Positions 1-8,167 of a stretch of 12,000 bases of DNA are shown piece after piece. A program made the position numbers and the translations under genes. The stretch is from Apostichopus japonicus (taxonomy: Eukaryota > Echinodermata > Holothuroidea > Aspidochirotida > Stichopodidae). The stretch lies in NCBI RefSeq assembly GCF_037975245.1, contig NC_092563.1, forward strand, positions 27,038,960 through 27,050,959. Direction: 5' to 3'. Each line of letters starts with the position of its first letter. Positions within the stretch are counted from its first letter, which is position 1. Under the pieces are notes generated by a model. It did no database searches. It was not told where the DNA came from and was given only the letters and a program-made list of their open reading frames with translations.

Positions 1-807
1 CTGCCCCCAGAGGCATAATTAGAGTATAAAATTAGTTGTACATCTACAATACAATTTAAACGCTAGGCTTTAGAACTAACTACTTTTGAATGTTTCTTTG
101 AGGTGGAAAAATGGACTGAATATGAAGGAAATGAAATGGATGATATGAAAGGAAAGGAATGGACTATATGAATTTTTAATTTTATTTTTGAGTTTGAAGT
201 GGAGAGTAAAGGATATTGTGACCCTAAGAAAGATGGTGCTGTAGTTACCTATGAACTATACTATCTATCCCAGACAGTTACTCACTCTCTTCCCTTAAGC
301 TTAATCTCAAAGGTACAGTACGGTGCAAAATAATTGTCAGTCTTCAAAATTTGAAAAAAATCTTTTATGACTCGGAGTATTTTTTTCATTTTGAAGATCC
401 AGGGCATAATTAATCTTTTCTTCTACATTTCTCTCTCTTTTCTATCTACCCTGATGTATCTTAAAGAGGATTCTCATTATTTGCACACCCCCCAAACCCC
501 CCCCCCCAAAAAAAATAATATGATAGATATGACAACATTTGTCACAGGGATTTGGGATTTATTTTATCAATTTACAAGTTTCTTTGTAGGTAGTCATCTT
601 GAAATGAGGTTAGTTTATGTTGTCTTCGGGGCAGAAGTGGTAATCAAATATTCTACTTGTTTTTGGAGACATGGACTGAAGGCTAGGAATAATCAACCTA
701 AATAGACACCACCGGTACGATGTCATTAAAGTAGGAGAGTAAAACAGCACGATAGGGAAGATAATTAAAAGAAACCCCCTGCTGCACATTGAGTAACAAA
801 TTCAGCA
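1..807. other. Non-coding stretch, probably upstream intron or flank
   Basis: AT-rich sequence with no exon, RNA gene or mobile-element match that I can recognise. The only structured part is a compound homopolymer at 488-515. A 112-codon open frame at 367-705 has low-complexity, Phe/Leu-rich composition and no recognisable domain. It spans the homopolymer, so I regard it as chance. Confidence 0.6.
488..515. repeat. Compound C/A homopolymer
   Basis: Six C, three A, eleven C and eight A in succession. This is simple low-complexity sequence prone to replication and sequencing length errors. The exact run lengths should be treated with caution. Confidence 0.9.
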
Positions 808-907
808 TAGACTTGACTAGAACAGGGAAAATAATAACATATGAGTATATATATATATAGACTTAACTAGAACAGGGAAAATAATAACATATGTGCATAT
901 ATTTATA
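808..907. repeat. 50-bp tandem duplication, two copies
   Basis: Copy one is 808-857 and copy two is 858-907. Each starts TAGACTT(G/A)ACTAGAACAG and the pair matches at 46 of 50 positions by direct alignment. The 3' end of each unit is TA-rich, and copy two runs straight into the TA microsatellite. This suggests the duplication arose by slippage or unequal exchange at the edge of the simple repeat. Confidence 0.92.

Positions 908-985
<78 letters not shown>
908..985. repeat. TA dinucleotide microsatellite
   Basis: Perfect alternating TA runs from 912 to 974 (63 bases), with imperfect TA/TTTA flanks on both sides. It is self-complementary and can extrude as a cruciform. Its length is likely polymorphic and may be misassembled. 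Confidence 0.95.
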
Positions 986-1364
986 AGGAATCTCATTGTG
1001 GTATTAACTGTAACACAGGGGATATCAGAAAATAGAATCGAGTGTGTCTGTGTTTGATAGATTTAAATCCATTAGTTAACGCCTGTCGAGGGTAACTGAT
1101 CAAGTGTAGGACAGTGCATTCTGCAATGAAGTGCTCCTGGCCGGCAAAACAACCCTTCTCCACCTTAGAAGACAATGAACATTCACACCCCTTTGTCAGG
1201 GGAACACTCAATTATCCACACGGTCATCGCTCACAAATATCCATACGGAAATGTTCTTCTTTGTGAAGTAGATATGCACAGTAAGTGTATCCTGTTGTAC
1301 ATGGAAATGCACTTTTTATGGATATACTCTCCAATTGATGTCTAACTGTGATGATGAGAGGAGG
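986..1364. other. Non-coding stretch between simple repeats
   Basis: Unique sequence, somewhat less AT-rich around 1080-1210. A 72-codon minus-strand frame at 993-1211 has no domain I recognise and no splice context pointing to a gene. I see no other feature. Confidence 0.5.
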
Positions 1365-1428
1365 GGTCAAGAGAGGGGTGTCATTTTTACTCCAGTGGTC
1401 AAGAGAGGGGTGTCATTTTTACTCCGGT
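1365..1428. repeat. 32-bp tandem duplication, two copies
   Basis: Copies at 1365-1396 and 1397-1428 begin GGTCAAGAGAGGGGTGTCAT and differ at a single base (A versus G near the 3' end). At 31 of 32 identity the duplication appears recent. Confidence 0.93.
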
Positions 1429-1492
1429 GCATAATGCCTCAAAAAAACACTTTTCAGCAGATCTATCGATGTTACATCAAATAATTTTTGAG

Positions 1493-1509
1493 TTTTTTTT
1501 TTTTTTTTT
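1493..1509. repeat. Poly-T run (17 T)
   Basis: Seventeen consecutive T residues. No retroelement body is recognisable next to it, so I call it a simple homopolymer and not the tail of a minus-strand retroposon. Confidence 0.85.
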
Positions 1510-2189
1510 ATAAATCTAGTCCATGTCAGACAATCTACGATTTCAAAATTCTGATCTTCTTCGTATACATGTCTGTGTAGGTATCTCTACAACATATATT
1601 AGGTCTTTTATCTACACATAAATATATATGTCTTAAACGATAGTCTTGACATAGAAATGATAAATGTTTACCAGTCCTGCAGACCTTAGATTCTTTTTAT
1701 TAAATTTACCTTAAGTTGGCCTCCTTTAATCCGCTAGACCTTGTGAACATTTTACAGGTGTGCCATTAATATTACGAGACAGTTCCCTGGAGAAGAAAGG
1801 GGGGGGGGAGAGAAAAAATCTATAGTTGATGATTTTTACTAAGAAAAGTATTCTGTATCTCAGACAGAGCAAACAATAAATCCACTCAAAAAAAAATTTG
1901 ATATCTGATTTTCGGAGGCAATCTCTGGGATAAACTTTCCATGCATTTGTCAATTTTGAAACAATAATGGAATATCTTGATGTTGCAGTAGACTATAAAT
2001 TAATTATATGCCTTTCCTAGTTTATATTAAATTGCTTGTAACAGAATTAAACAATATTGTTTATGATAAGCAGAATACTAAATGACAATTTTATTCTTTA
2101 AGCGCTCCACAAGCATCATCAACATAGTTTTTAGGCTAGAAAGAAATTTCACCATCAAAGAAAGCTTTGGCCGTGTCTGCTTGAATGGT
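1510..2189. other. Non-coding stretch, nothing recognised
   Basis: AT-rich unique sequence containing a run of ten G at 1799-1808 and a run of nine A at 1889-1897. Short frames on both strands show no conserved motif. I see no gene or RNA here. Confidence 0.5.
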
Positions 2190-2233
2190 GGGGTAGAGTA
2201 CCGGGGTGGGGAGGGGAGGAGAGGAGAGGGGGG
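2190..2233 (+). other. G-rich tract, possible long-loop G-quadruplex
   Basis: G runs of three or more lie at 2190-2193, 2203-2206, 2208-2211, 2213-2216 and 2228-2233. Any choice of four runs needs one loop of 9 or 11 bases, with the others a single base, so this is a weaker quadruplex candidate than the two tracts further along. The G-rich strand is the TOX coding strand. Confidence 0.6.
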
Positions 2234-2759
2234 TCTTAATGTTATTGCTTATAGGTACCCATGAAGCTTCCGAACAGTATCTCCAAGGGGTCTACTTTCC
2301 TACTTCATTTCTAGTTAAATATTAAGTACCTACATGTATCAACCCCTGCAGTGCTTGAATTCATGACCAATTTCTAGATCTTTATAAAAACTGAGTTTTC
2401 AAATCCAAACCATAGAGGGGCTTTCAGTAGAATGATTATGTTCAAATATTAGTACGATGGACAAAGTATTTATTAAGGTGAATATTAGATGAGATTAAAG
2501 ACAGAAACAGCTGATCCTACCCTTTTGAGTAGAGTATATGAAACTATGACAGGACATCACCAAATCATCAAGACATTATTCATAGGTTGGTTCCATCACT
2601 GTTATCTCAATCTTATTTATTTACAACAGCAAAGTTGTTACATCAGTGAGGGTCGACCCTTTCATTTGTAGAGCAAACTTCATACAAGTACTCTTGATTT
2701 CTGAGATAATTAATGTTGAGGTGGAGACACTTTTCTAAAGCTTTTTGAACTGATTTATC
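2234..2759. other. Non-coding stretch, nothing recognised
   Basis: AT-rich sequence with two or three short open frames lacking any known motif. No repeats or RNA genes were seen. Confidence 0.5.
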
Positions 2760-3033
2760 TGTGGTCGGATAAGCCGTTAAGGACTGCATCTCTTACGATA
2801 TGCGTAACGTTACCCACACCAGCGCTACCAACGAGCGATTTGTCCGAGCCATTGAGCAATACTTCCTCTACTCTCACCGTCTCTCCGGGTGATTAAGGAG
2901 CTAAAAGGCTTACAGTTTGGGGATGAACTTAACCTACTTGCAAGTTAATGTGTCATGAAAAAAGGCCTTTATCTCTTTTTCGTGGGGCTTTGCGAAGGAA
3001 CTAAGATGTCTGCTTTCATGACTAATTTATATG

Positions 3034-3041
3034 TGACGTGG
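3034..3041 (+). promoter_or_regulatory. TGACGTGG bZIP-type motif (possible UPRE/CRE-like)
   Basis: The octamer matches the XBP1/ATF6 unfolded-protein-response element core and is close to a CRE. It lies in a less AT-rich stretch about 100 bases before an RFX X-box match. An 8-mer is expected by chance fairly often, so this is only a candidate. Confidence 0.25.
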
Positions 3042-3140
3042 CTTGTCTGGATGTTGACAGGGAAGGTATAAGTTCACTCCAAGGCTACGCCATTGTTTGT
3101 CCACAGTGTGTGAACTGGAACAGCCAACAGTCTGATTGTC

Positions 3141-3154
3141 GTTACCATGGGAAC
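3141..3154 (+). promoter_or_regulatory. Perfect RFX X-box match
   Basis: GTTACCATGGGAAC fits the X-box consensus GTTNCCATGGNAAC at every defined position: two inverted half-sites around a central AT. RFX-family winged-helix factors bind this motif, including those driving ciliary genes. It sits about 1.2 kb before the HMG-box exon, in a stretch less AT-rich than its surroundings. A match to 12 defined bases is unlikely in a given 12 kb but not across a whole genome. Function is inference. Confidence 0.45.
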
Positions 3155-3247
3155 GGACATGCGGCCAATGTTCAAAGCAAATATGAAATTTCCTACATTA
3201 ATACATCAAACCTTTTTTGGCATAGCTGTACATTCTGGAAAACTTGA

Positions 3248-3699
3248 ATGAAAGGCAATCAATCTTATGGGGAAAAAAGCAGGTATTTTGTGAAGACTAA
3301 CCAAGAAGTGAAATTGTATTAAAAGGTCTTGACCCTGGGAAGTTTTCAAGTGCAGTTCTCAGGAATTCAATAAGTAGAAGTTTATTATAAGGAGAATTTA
3401 TCCAACCATCATGATGATACAATGGAACAGAGATTAATGGGATTAGTAAATTAGTAAAGATACACTTATGTTTTGTTTTGGGAGATAGCATTGTCACCAT
3501 TCCATACCTGAACTCTGTTAATTCCCCATTCCTTTTCTTTTCATTCATTATCGTATGTAACTATATCAAACGGTATTGCTAATGAAAAAAAAGAGAATAA
3601 AACAAAGAAGAAACTCATTATTTTAGCAGCAGATTTAGAAAGACAAAAAGTAATCACAGAAATGATTAACGAGTAACATCAATGATAATAAATGGCTTT
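3248..3699. other. Non-coding stretch, nothing recognised
   Basis: AT-rich unique sequence, A-rich from about 3580 to 3660. An 83-codon minus-strand frame at 3297-3548 has no recognisable domain. I see no gene, RNA or repeat. Confidence 0.5.
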
Positions 3700-3756
3700 C
3701 CAAGAAGCATTGACTCTGTGATGTCACGTTTTTACTGAGTCAATGTTGATTCTTGG
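3700..3756. other. Imperfect inverted repeat enclosing AP-1/CRE-like motifs
   Basis: The left arm is 3700-3716 and the right arm 3737-3756, with a 20-base loop. Seven outer base pairs (ccaagaa with ttcttgg) and nine inner base pairs (cattgactc with gagtcaatg) are separated by a small asymmetric internal loop. The right arm with the last loop base contains a perfect AP-1 site, TGAGTCA, at 3736-3742. The loop contains TGATGTCA, one base from a CRE. It could be a regulatory palindrome, a remnant of a small inverted-repeat element, or a hairpin RNA precursor. The stem is short for a microRNA. Confidence 0.5.
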
Positions 3757-3810
3757 TGTGTGTTCTCCTATGCAGCAACCATGTGAATGAAACTGTGTAC
3801 TACTGCGATA

Positions 3811-3830
3811 GTACATATGTACATATGTAC
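3811..3830. repeat. 20-bp perfect palindrome
   Basis: gtacatatgtacatatgtac is identical to its own reverse complement. It is built from 2.5 copies of an 8-bp gtacatat unit, so slippage of a palindromic short unit explains it. Confidence 0.9.
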
Positions 3831-4364
3831 ATTACCCTTGTATAATTTACATCTTACAAGATATATAACTCACATCATCTATCCAAAACTTAAGCAATAT
3901 TTTGTGTACATGCTCCTCCGTAAAGTCAAGACCATAGACCTTTATAAGCTCGATATACCCACTTTCAGGATGTCAATCTCCTGGCCGACAGTCGTACAGG
4001 ATGAACGAAATAACGTACGTTTCAGTGATTCACCAAAGAATTATAACACAAACAGGTTTATAAAATCCTGTTCCCTCGCGATTCAATAACCGTTATTTTG
4101 TCACGAGAATCATGGAAACGGCTGTTTGTCACGATCAGGCAACAGGAAAAATGATTCTATTCCAAAGGTGTGTCAGCCCTTTGGCGAGTAATATCCCTTT
4201 TAGCTCTATTGACAAAACCGATAGTAGATATTAAAGACAGAAAAGGGATGAACCCATTTTCCTTCTTCATTTAAAGGATTTTTCAACCTTCTGTTTAATA
4301 ACAAGTTTTATTTTGAACATTATGCCTGTATTCATTTATTGTAACGTCTTCTTCATCTTTGCAG
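3831..4364 (+). other. 3' part of the upstream intron
   Basis: AT-rich sequence ending in a good acceptor: a pyrimidine-rich tract at about 4342-4360 followed by gcag at 4361-4364. The 100-codon frame at 3787-4089 shows no conserved motif and is treated as chance. No upstream TOX exon was recognised anywhere in 1-4364. Confidence 0.65.
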
Positions 4365-4622
4365 TTTGCCGCAAAGCAACATCTTCAACCCCAGCAGCGG
4401 GTACCGCCCCCGCCCCCAGAGGTCAAAGAGACAAAAAAGAAGCCACCCAAGAGGAAAAGGAAGAAGGACCCTAATGAACCGCAGAAACCAGTTTCAGCGT
4501 ACGCTCTCTTCTTCCGAGACACACAGGCTGCCATCAAAGGGTCCAACCCCAATGCTAGTTTTGGTGAAGTTTCAAAGATAGTTGCATCAATGTGGGATAG
4601 CTTAGAGGCAGAACAGAAACAG
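4365..4622 (+). CDS. TOX: TOX-family HMG-box protein, internal exon with most of the HMG box (partial gene)
   Basis: This 86-codon internal exon encodes the core of a TOX-family protein, a nuclear HMG-box DNA-binding transcriptional regulator. Residues 8-18 are Gln/Pro-rich and end in five prolines. Residues 24-34 are a Lys/Arg-rich run that fits a nuclear localisation signal. The HMG box starts at residue 35 with [19 protein letters not shown], followed by [18 protein letters not shown], both hallmark TOX blocks nearly identical to my recollection of vertebrate TOX. The upstream boundary is a pyrimidine-rich tract ending in ttgcag at 4359-4364, and the downstream donor is CAG|gtgaga at 4623. 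Both junctions are phase 0. If the donor were not used, the frame would run to a stop at 4704-4706 and truncate the box. The family call is near certain. The paralogue is not resolvable, since invertebrates may have a single TOX gene. Overlapping frames on either strand are shadows. Confidence 0.95.
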
Positions 4623-5406
4623 GTGAGAGAATATGAGTTAAGACGGATCAATCATCTGGTTCAAAATCAGATGATGGTGTTTGAATTAGGTAACACTGAA
4701 CAGTGAGCAGACTGCACCGTTCAAGTGAAAGGACTTTCATTGAAACATCTGAACAAGTTTCCATTTGGGAAACTGCGAGAAAACGGGGCAATGTGGAAAA
4801 GTCTAGTCTGGCTTCATTAAACCAGTGCTGATATGCGATGATATTTTCCAATGTTGGAAAAACAAGTGTAAACTTGCAAAGTTGTCAAGGGCCCATGTTG
4901 CATTGTGGGTGATCATTGGAGCAAGAGTCTCCTACCATCAAACAGTCGGTCACACAGTTTCTGTATTTGCTCTAAATCTACCAGTTTAATTGTTTTTAAC
5001 TGTATTTTCATATGAGTAGTATGATTATTTTGTTTCTATTAGATAACGGTTTTCAATATTGTCCATATACTGTCAGTATGAAGGTTGTGAAGCTTGGCTT
5101 GGAAGGTTTGATATAGAGTTATGGTACTAGCATCAGAAAATTGTTCTTATTGGCTGCTGAATCACATACATCAGTTTGGATTGGGGGCTAAGGATGCATC
5201 GGTTGTCATGGATAGTGTTTGTCACAACTTAAATTGTTGTAAACATACTGTATCATGTCATAAAAATGACTAAAGGTTATGTGGAGAATAAGCTACATGG
5301 TTAGGCTCAAGGATGTCTTTATTAGTTCTGTTAGGATATCTGTCTTAGTTTTGTAGCTTCTAAAATGTTTGCACAGTTTAACAACATTCTTCTTTCTTTC
5401 CTAAAG
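4623..5406 (+). other. TOX intron splitting the HMG box (784 bp, phase 0)
   Basis: Bounded by gtgaga at the 5' end and cctaaag at the 3' end, with a T/C-rich stretch just before the acceptor. It interrupts the HMG box between the end of helix II and the start of helix III. The interior is AT-rich unique sequence with no recognisable repeat, RNA gene or protein match. A weak partial resemblance to an RFX X-box at about 5196-5209 was not accepted. Confidence 0.9.
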
Positions 5407-5487
5407 GCATATAAACAGAAGACAGAGACTGCTAAACGTGAATACCTGAAGAAATTGGCAGCATACAGGGCTAGCTTAGTATCCAAG
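5407..5487 (+). CDS. TOX: TOX-family HMG-box protein, exon with HMG helix III
   Basis: This 27-codon exon continues the HMG box in phase 0. It encodes AYKQKTETAKREYLKKLAAY and then RASLVSK. In vertebrate TOX proteins the matching block begins VYKKKTEAAKKEYLK and ends in the same AAYRASLVSK, so this is the third helix and the conserved tail of the box. The acceptor is a pyrimidine tract ending cctaaag at 5400-5406 and the donor is AAG|gtaacg at 5488. At 81 bp the exon is small, so reading-frame length alone would miss it. The intron before it splits the box at the start of helix III, the boundary I recall for vertebrate TOX genes. Joining it to the preceding exon gives a contiguous box with no gap or stop. 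Confidence 0.94.
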
Positions 5488-6511
5488 GTAACGTGTCTAC
5501 ACCTTTCTTTTAAGATTTCCATGTCATCGTTCTTTTTAAGTATTGGAACGGTGCTTCCCACACAGACAGGGCTAGCTGCCCCTACTCTGGAAGTCTCATC
5601 TTAATATTTGGGAGCTAACAAGATGTGTTTTCATTCCATCTATGAAAGAAATGTTATTGAAAATAATTAACACAGGGAAAGCTGTGCAATATAGCAAGAT
5701 TATAATTATTCTGGGTCAAAGCTGTTTGAATGGATAGGCTTTGGTAACTGATGTACGTGTCCTTCCATATCAAGACTTTTCAAATTACTGTATCAATCTT
5801 CGTCTCATCATCTGAGAAGAAAGTCTTGGCTTTCTGTCTGTGACTTGTTATAACTCTAGAGGTTCCATTTAGCGATGCTATTCAAAGTAAATGCATTTTT
5901 GTGAACCTCTCGCTCACAGAGCAGTTCTCCAAGCTGCGAGCCTATTTTCAAAAAGATTACATATTCCAATGGCAACTCACAGCTGCTTAGGTGCAAGGTG
6001 AAGTGGCCTAACCTAGGTAAAAATCCTGTTACTTTAATGAACATTTTTTGGAACTTAAGGAACGAAAATCTTTACTCGAGAAGAAGATTTCTGCTGCAGT
6101 AGTTTTAAGTGTTGTTGAGATTCTCAGACAAGCTGTGTTCCGTAAGTAGAAGTCTTAAACTCTTTGTCTTTATTGTTGTATTCCTTTGAGAGATTATACA
6201 ATTGAAGTATGTGTGAATCATTTGCTTCATTCTTGCTGTGGATTCTGTGATTCTCTTTTATATCAAAGAAATATTAAAGCGTTTGTCTTTGACTCTTGTG
6301 GATTTGGGTTCATCTTTATCGTCGCTCTGGGATCGTCTGATAGGGGGGAGAAGGGAGATGGGGGAGGTAGGGTATTGGGGGGGTGGGCATGGTGTGGTGA
6401 CCCTAAGGCTAACCTTCTACAGCTAAAGCACTGAGAACTAAGACTTGGTTTTTTTGCCATGTTGTATGTTGATCTTTTCTTTGAATATTTTGTTCTTTTT
6501 GTCTTTGTCAG
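5488..6511 (+). other. TOX intron after the HMG box (1024 bp, phase 0)
   Basis: Bounded by gtaacg and a T-rich acceptor ending tcag. It contains a G-rich tract at 6343-6387, annotated separately, about 120 bases before the acceptor. Apart from that tract the intron is ordinary AT-rich sequence. Reading frames here on either strand show no known domain and are treated as chance. Confidence 0.88.
6343..6387 (+). other. G-quadruplex-forming tract in TOX intron
   Basis: Six G runs of three or more (6343-6348, 6353-6355, 6360-6364, 6370-6372, 6377-6383, 6385-6387) are separated by loops of 4, 4, 5, 4 and 1 bases. This meets the usual G3+ N1-7 rule several times over. The G-rich strand is the coding strand, so the structure would also be possible in the pre-mRNA, about 120 bases before the acceptor of the Met/Pro-rich exon. 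The motif is seen directly; folding and any effect on splicing are inference. Confidence 0.75.
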
Positions 6512-6748
6512 GCTGCTGTTGAAATTGAACCTGTCGATCAAATTCCATCAAAGAAGAAAGGAAATACTATGCCTTCACCCATGTACCATATGAACCCTGG
6601 TTCAACAGTGTCTCCTCTTATGCCCATGGTGCCGCGAGCTATCGCCCCAAAGCCGATGGGCAACAGCTCAAATCTACCCATGGGCCACGGTGGGATGCTA
6701 CCCTCTGGTGGGATGATGCATCAAATGCACCCAATGACCCAGCACATG
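6512..6748 (+). CDS. TOX: TOX-family protein, Met/Pro-rich exon after the HMG box
   Basis: This 79-codon exon follows the HMG-box exons in phase 0. It begins AAVEIEPVDQIPSKKK, in which EPVD matches the EPVD found just after the box in vertebrate TOX. It continues into a low-complexity region with 13 methionines and many Pro, Gly and His residues. PRAIAPKPMGN (about residues 41-51 of the exon) resembles the PRNIAPKP block of vertebrate TOX, which supports the assignment beyond the HMG box. The acceptor is a long T-rich tract ending in tcag at 6508-6511, and the likely donor is ATG|gtacgt at 6749. The TOX C-terminal region normally extends well beyond this point, so at least one further exon is expected, but none was recognised before the window ends. 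Reading through the donor gives only four more codons before a stop at 6761-6763. Confidence 0.9.
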
Positions 6749-7221
6749 GTACGTATAATATAGATGTTGACCCCGATAGTGTTTGGAATTGGGGTGGACA
6801 CCACATGTGAATGGTACAAAGATAATGAAACAATAAAGAGAAAAAAAAGTTAAACATGTCAAATTTTGCAGGACAAATTTGAGGAAAAAATTTGTTGAAG
6901 AGGGATGGAAGAAGCTGGTTTTGTAAGGAGGTATTGAGATAAGAAATGAGACCCTTGTAAGTCAGTGCTGTTGTTCAGTGAGAGTTGCATGATATTTGGA
7001 ATCTACTCCAATGATTATCATGGACAGCATAAGTAAGCAGGGAGGTTGTATAATCTTCCTCCAATGAAACAAGATTTTAGTAAAGGAGAAAAATGACACT
7101 TACCGGTCATTGGTTTGAATTTTCGATTAAGCCAAACGTTTCACCTGATGGAAAACTCCTTGATCGTGCTTCCAGTTGGTGATGAGGACAAGTCAAATGT
7201 TCATTATGGTAACAGAGAGGC
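6749..7221 (+). other. Start of the next intron, or a retained-intron 3' end
   Basis: It begins with the donor gtacgt. Read in the exon frame it gives four codons and a stop at 6761-6763. An AATAAA hexamer follows at 6832-6837. No exon was recognised here. Confidence 0.55.
6832..6837 (+). terminator. Candidate intronic polyadenylation signal AATAAA
   Basis: A canonical AATAAA lies 84 bases past the end of the Met/Pro-rich exon and about 70 bases past the stop met by reading through its donor. The hexamer is common by chance in AT-rich DNA, so use as an intronic polyadenylation site is speculative. Confidence 0.2.
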
Positions 7222-7270
7222 GGGAGGGGTGGGAGGGGAAGAGTGGGAGGGGAAGGGGAAGAATGGGGGG
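7222..7270 (+). other. Strong G-quadruplex-forming tract
   Basis: Eight G runs of 3-6 bases (7222-7224, 7226-7229, 7231-7233, 7235-7238, 7245-7247, 7249-7252, 7255-7258, 7265-7270) are joined by loops of 1 to 6 bases. It is the richest of the three G tracts and is again on the TOX coding strand, in the presumed intron after the last recognised exon. Reading frames crossing it are low complexity and not credible as genes. Confidence 0.8.
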
Positions 7271-7642
7271 AGGACAACTCCCATTTCTTTTCAACCTGTA
7301 AACCTAATAGTAATAGTAATGTTTGTTTTAGTACGTTAAAACTGCACAACGCTACATTTATTTTCGGGGGTTAAAATAAAAACCAAGAATTTGACAAGAT
7401 GTCGCTTCCTTCCCCTATCCCTACTGCTGTATTGGTGAATGTGCAGTTAAGATTATACTGGTGAGGTATCTATATGGGACGTGACATTAGACTGTAGCCT
7501 ATTAACAGTTCAACAAAACTTTGTTTTCTTTTCCATCTCAGTGACTTTGCATTCCTGCCTTCGAATGTAACTATGTCTATAATTCCAAATTTGAGTTAAA
7601 ATGTTGAATTGGAAGCCACCTGACGTGTAAGTTGTAATCCAT
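7271..7642. other. Non-coding stretch, nothing recognised
   Basis: Ordinary AT-rich sequence. No exon, RNA or repeat was seen. Confidence 0.5.
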
Positions 7643-7673
7643 AAGCCCTTGTGGGCTTCACCCACATTTGTGG
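7643..7673 (+). other. Compact set of competing short hairpins
   Basis: Three perfect stems overlap. AAGCCC (7643-7648) pairs with GGGCTT (7653-7658) around a 4-base loop. TGTGGG (7650-7655) pairs with CCCACA (7661-7666) around a 5-base loop. CCAC (7662-7665) pairs with GTGG (7670-7673). The middle stem excludes the outer two. The pairing is visible directly, but no known RNA family is recognised and no function is claimed. Confidence 0.4.
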
Positions 7674-8167
7674 TCGCTTATTGCGTAGTAGAAATAACTG
7701 CTGATTATTATTAATATGGTGACCAGTGTGTTCAAACTGTCCTCTTCTCTAGCTGAAATCATTCTTTTCCAAACACATCCATATTCATCTCCTAGGTAAT
7801 CAAAGTATTTCTGCCTTTGGTTAGGATGCAATGCAGCAAGAGTTTACAGTTAATGTTCATCTGACTGGTGATATTACCTTAGTCTAAACTGACTCCACAA
7901 GTGCACCTGGCAAAGAAGATGCATATCAAACTATTATTATTGTCACTATTTGGACGTATGACAAGAACTTCGGAATGTACAAGAATATTACCTGGCCAGC
8001 TTTTCAAATTTAATCAAGTAGCACCCATTTGTCTTGTGTGTTTGGGTTTATATCTTCCATTGAACTTTCTGATGTAACCATTCTTGGGGTGGACTGCTTG
8101 GGGAGTTCTGGAAACAAGGACAAGGTCATTTTGTGTCTACAACACAGACAAGGCATCTGTATCCGGG
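7674..8167. other. Non-coding stretch before the minisatellite
   Basis: Unique AT-rich sequence without recognisable features. GTGGGT- and TTGGGG-like words from about 8085 faintly resemble the minisatellite unit but are out of register, so the array boundary is set further right. Confidence 0.5.

Noticed and set aside
367-705. 112-codon open frame, Phe/Leu-rich
   Set aside because: It crosses a C/A homopolymer, has no recognisable domain, and lies in probable intron.
4366-4581. 71-codon plus-strand frame overlapping the HMG exon in another phase
   Set aside because: The HMG-box frame is conserved; this alternative frame is only low-complexity basic residues.
4385-4651. 88-codon minus-strand frame opposite the HMG exon
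   Set aside because: It is a shadow of the conserved plus-strand coding sequence and shows no independent motif.
5196-5209. Second RFX X-box-like sequence (gttgtcatggatag)
   Set aside because: It misses several defined positions of the consensus, chiefly in the right half-site.
7820-7890. Possible exon after ggttag at about 7827 beginning DAMQQEF
   Set aside because: The upstream pyrimidine tract is weak, the frame stops after about 20 codons, and nothing resembles TOX.
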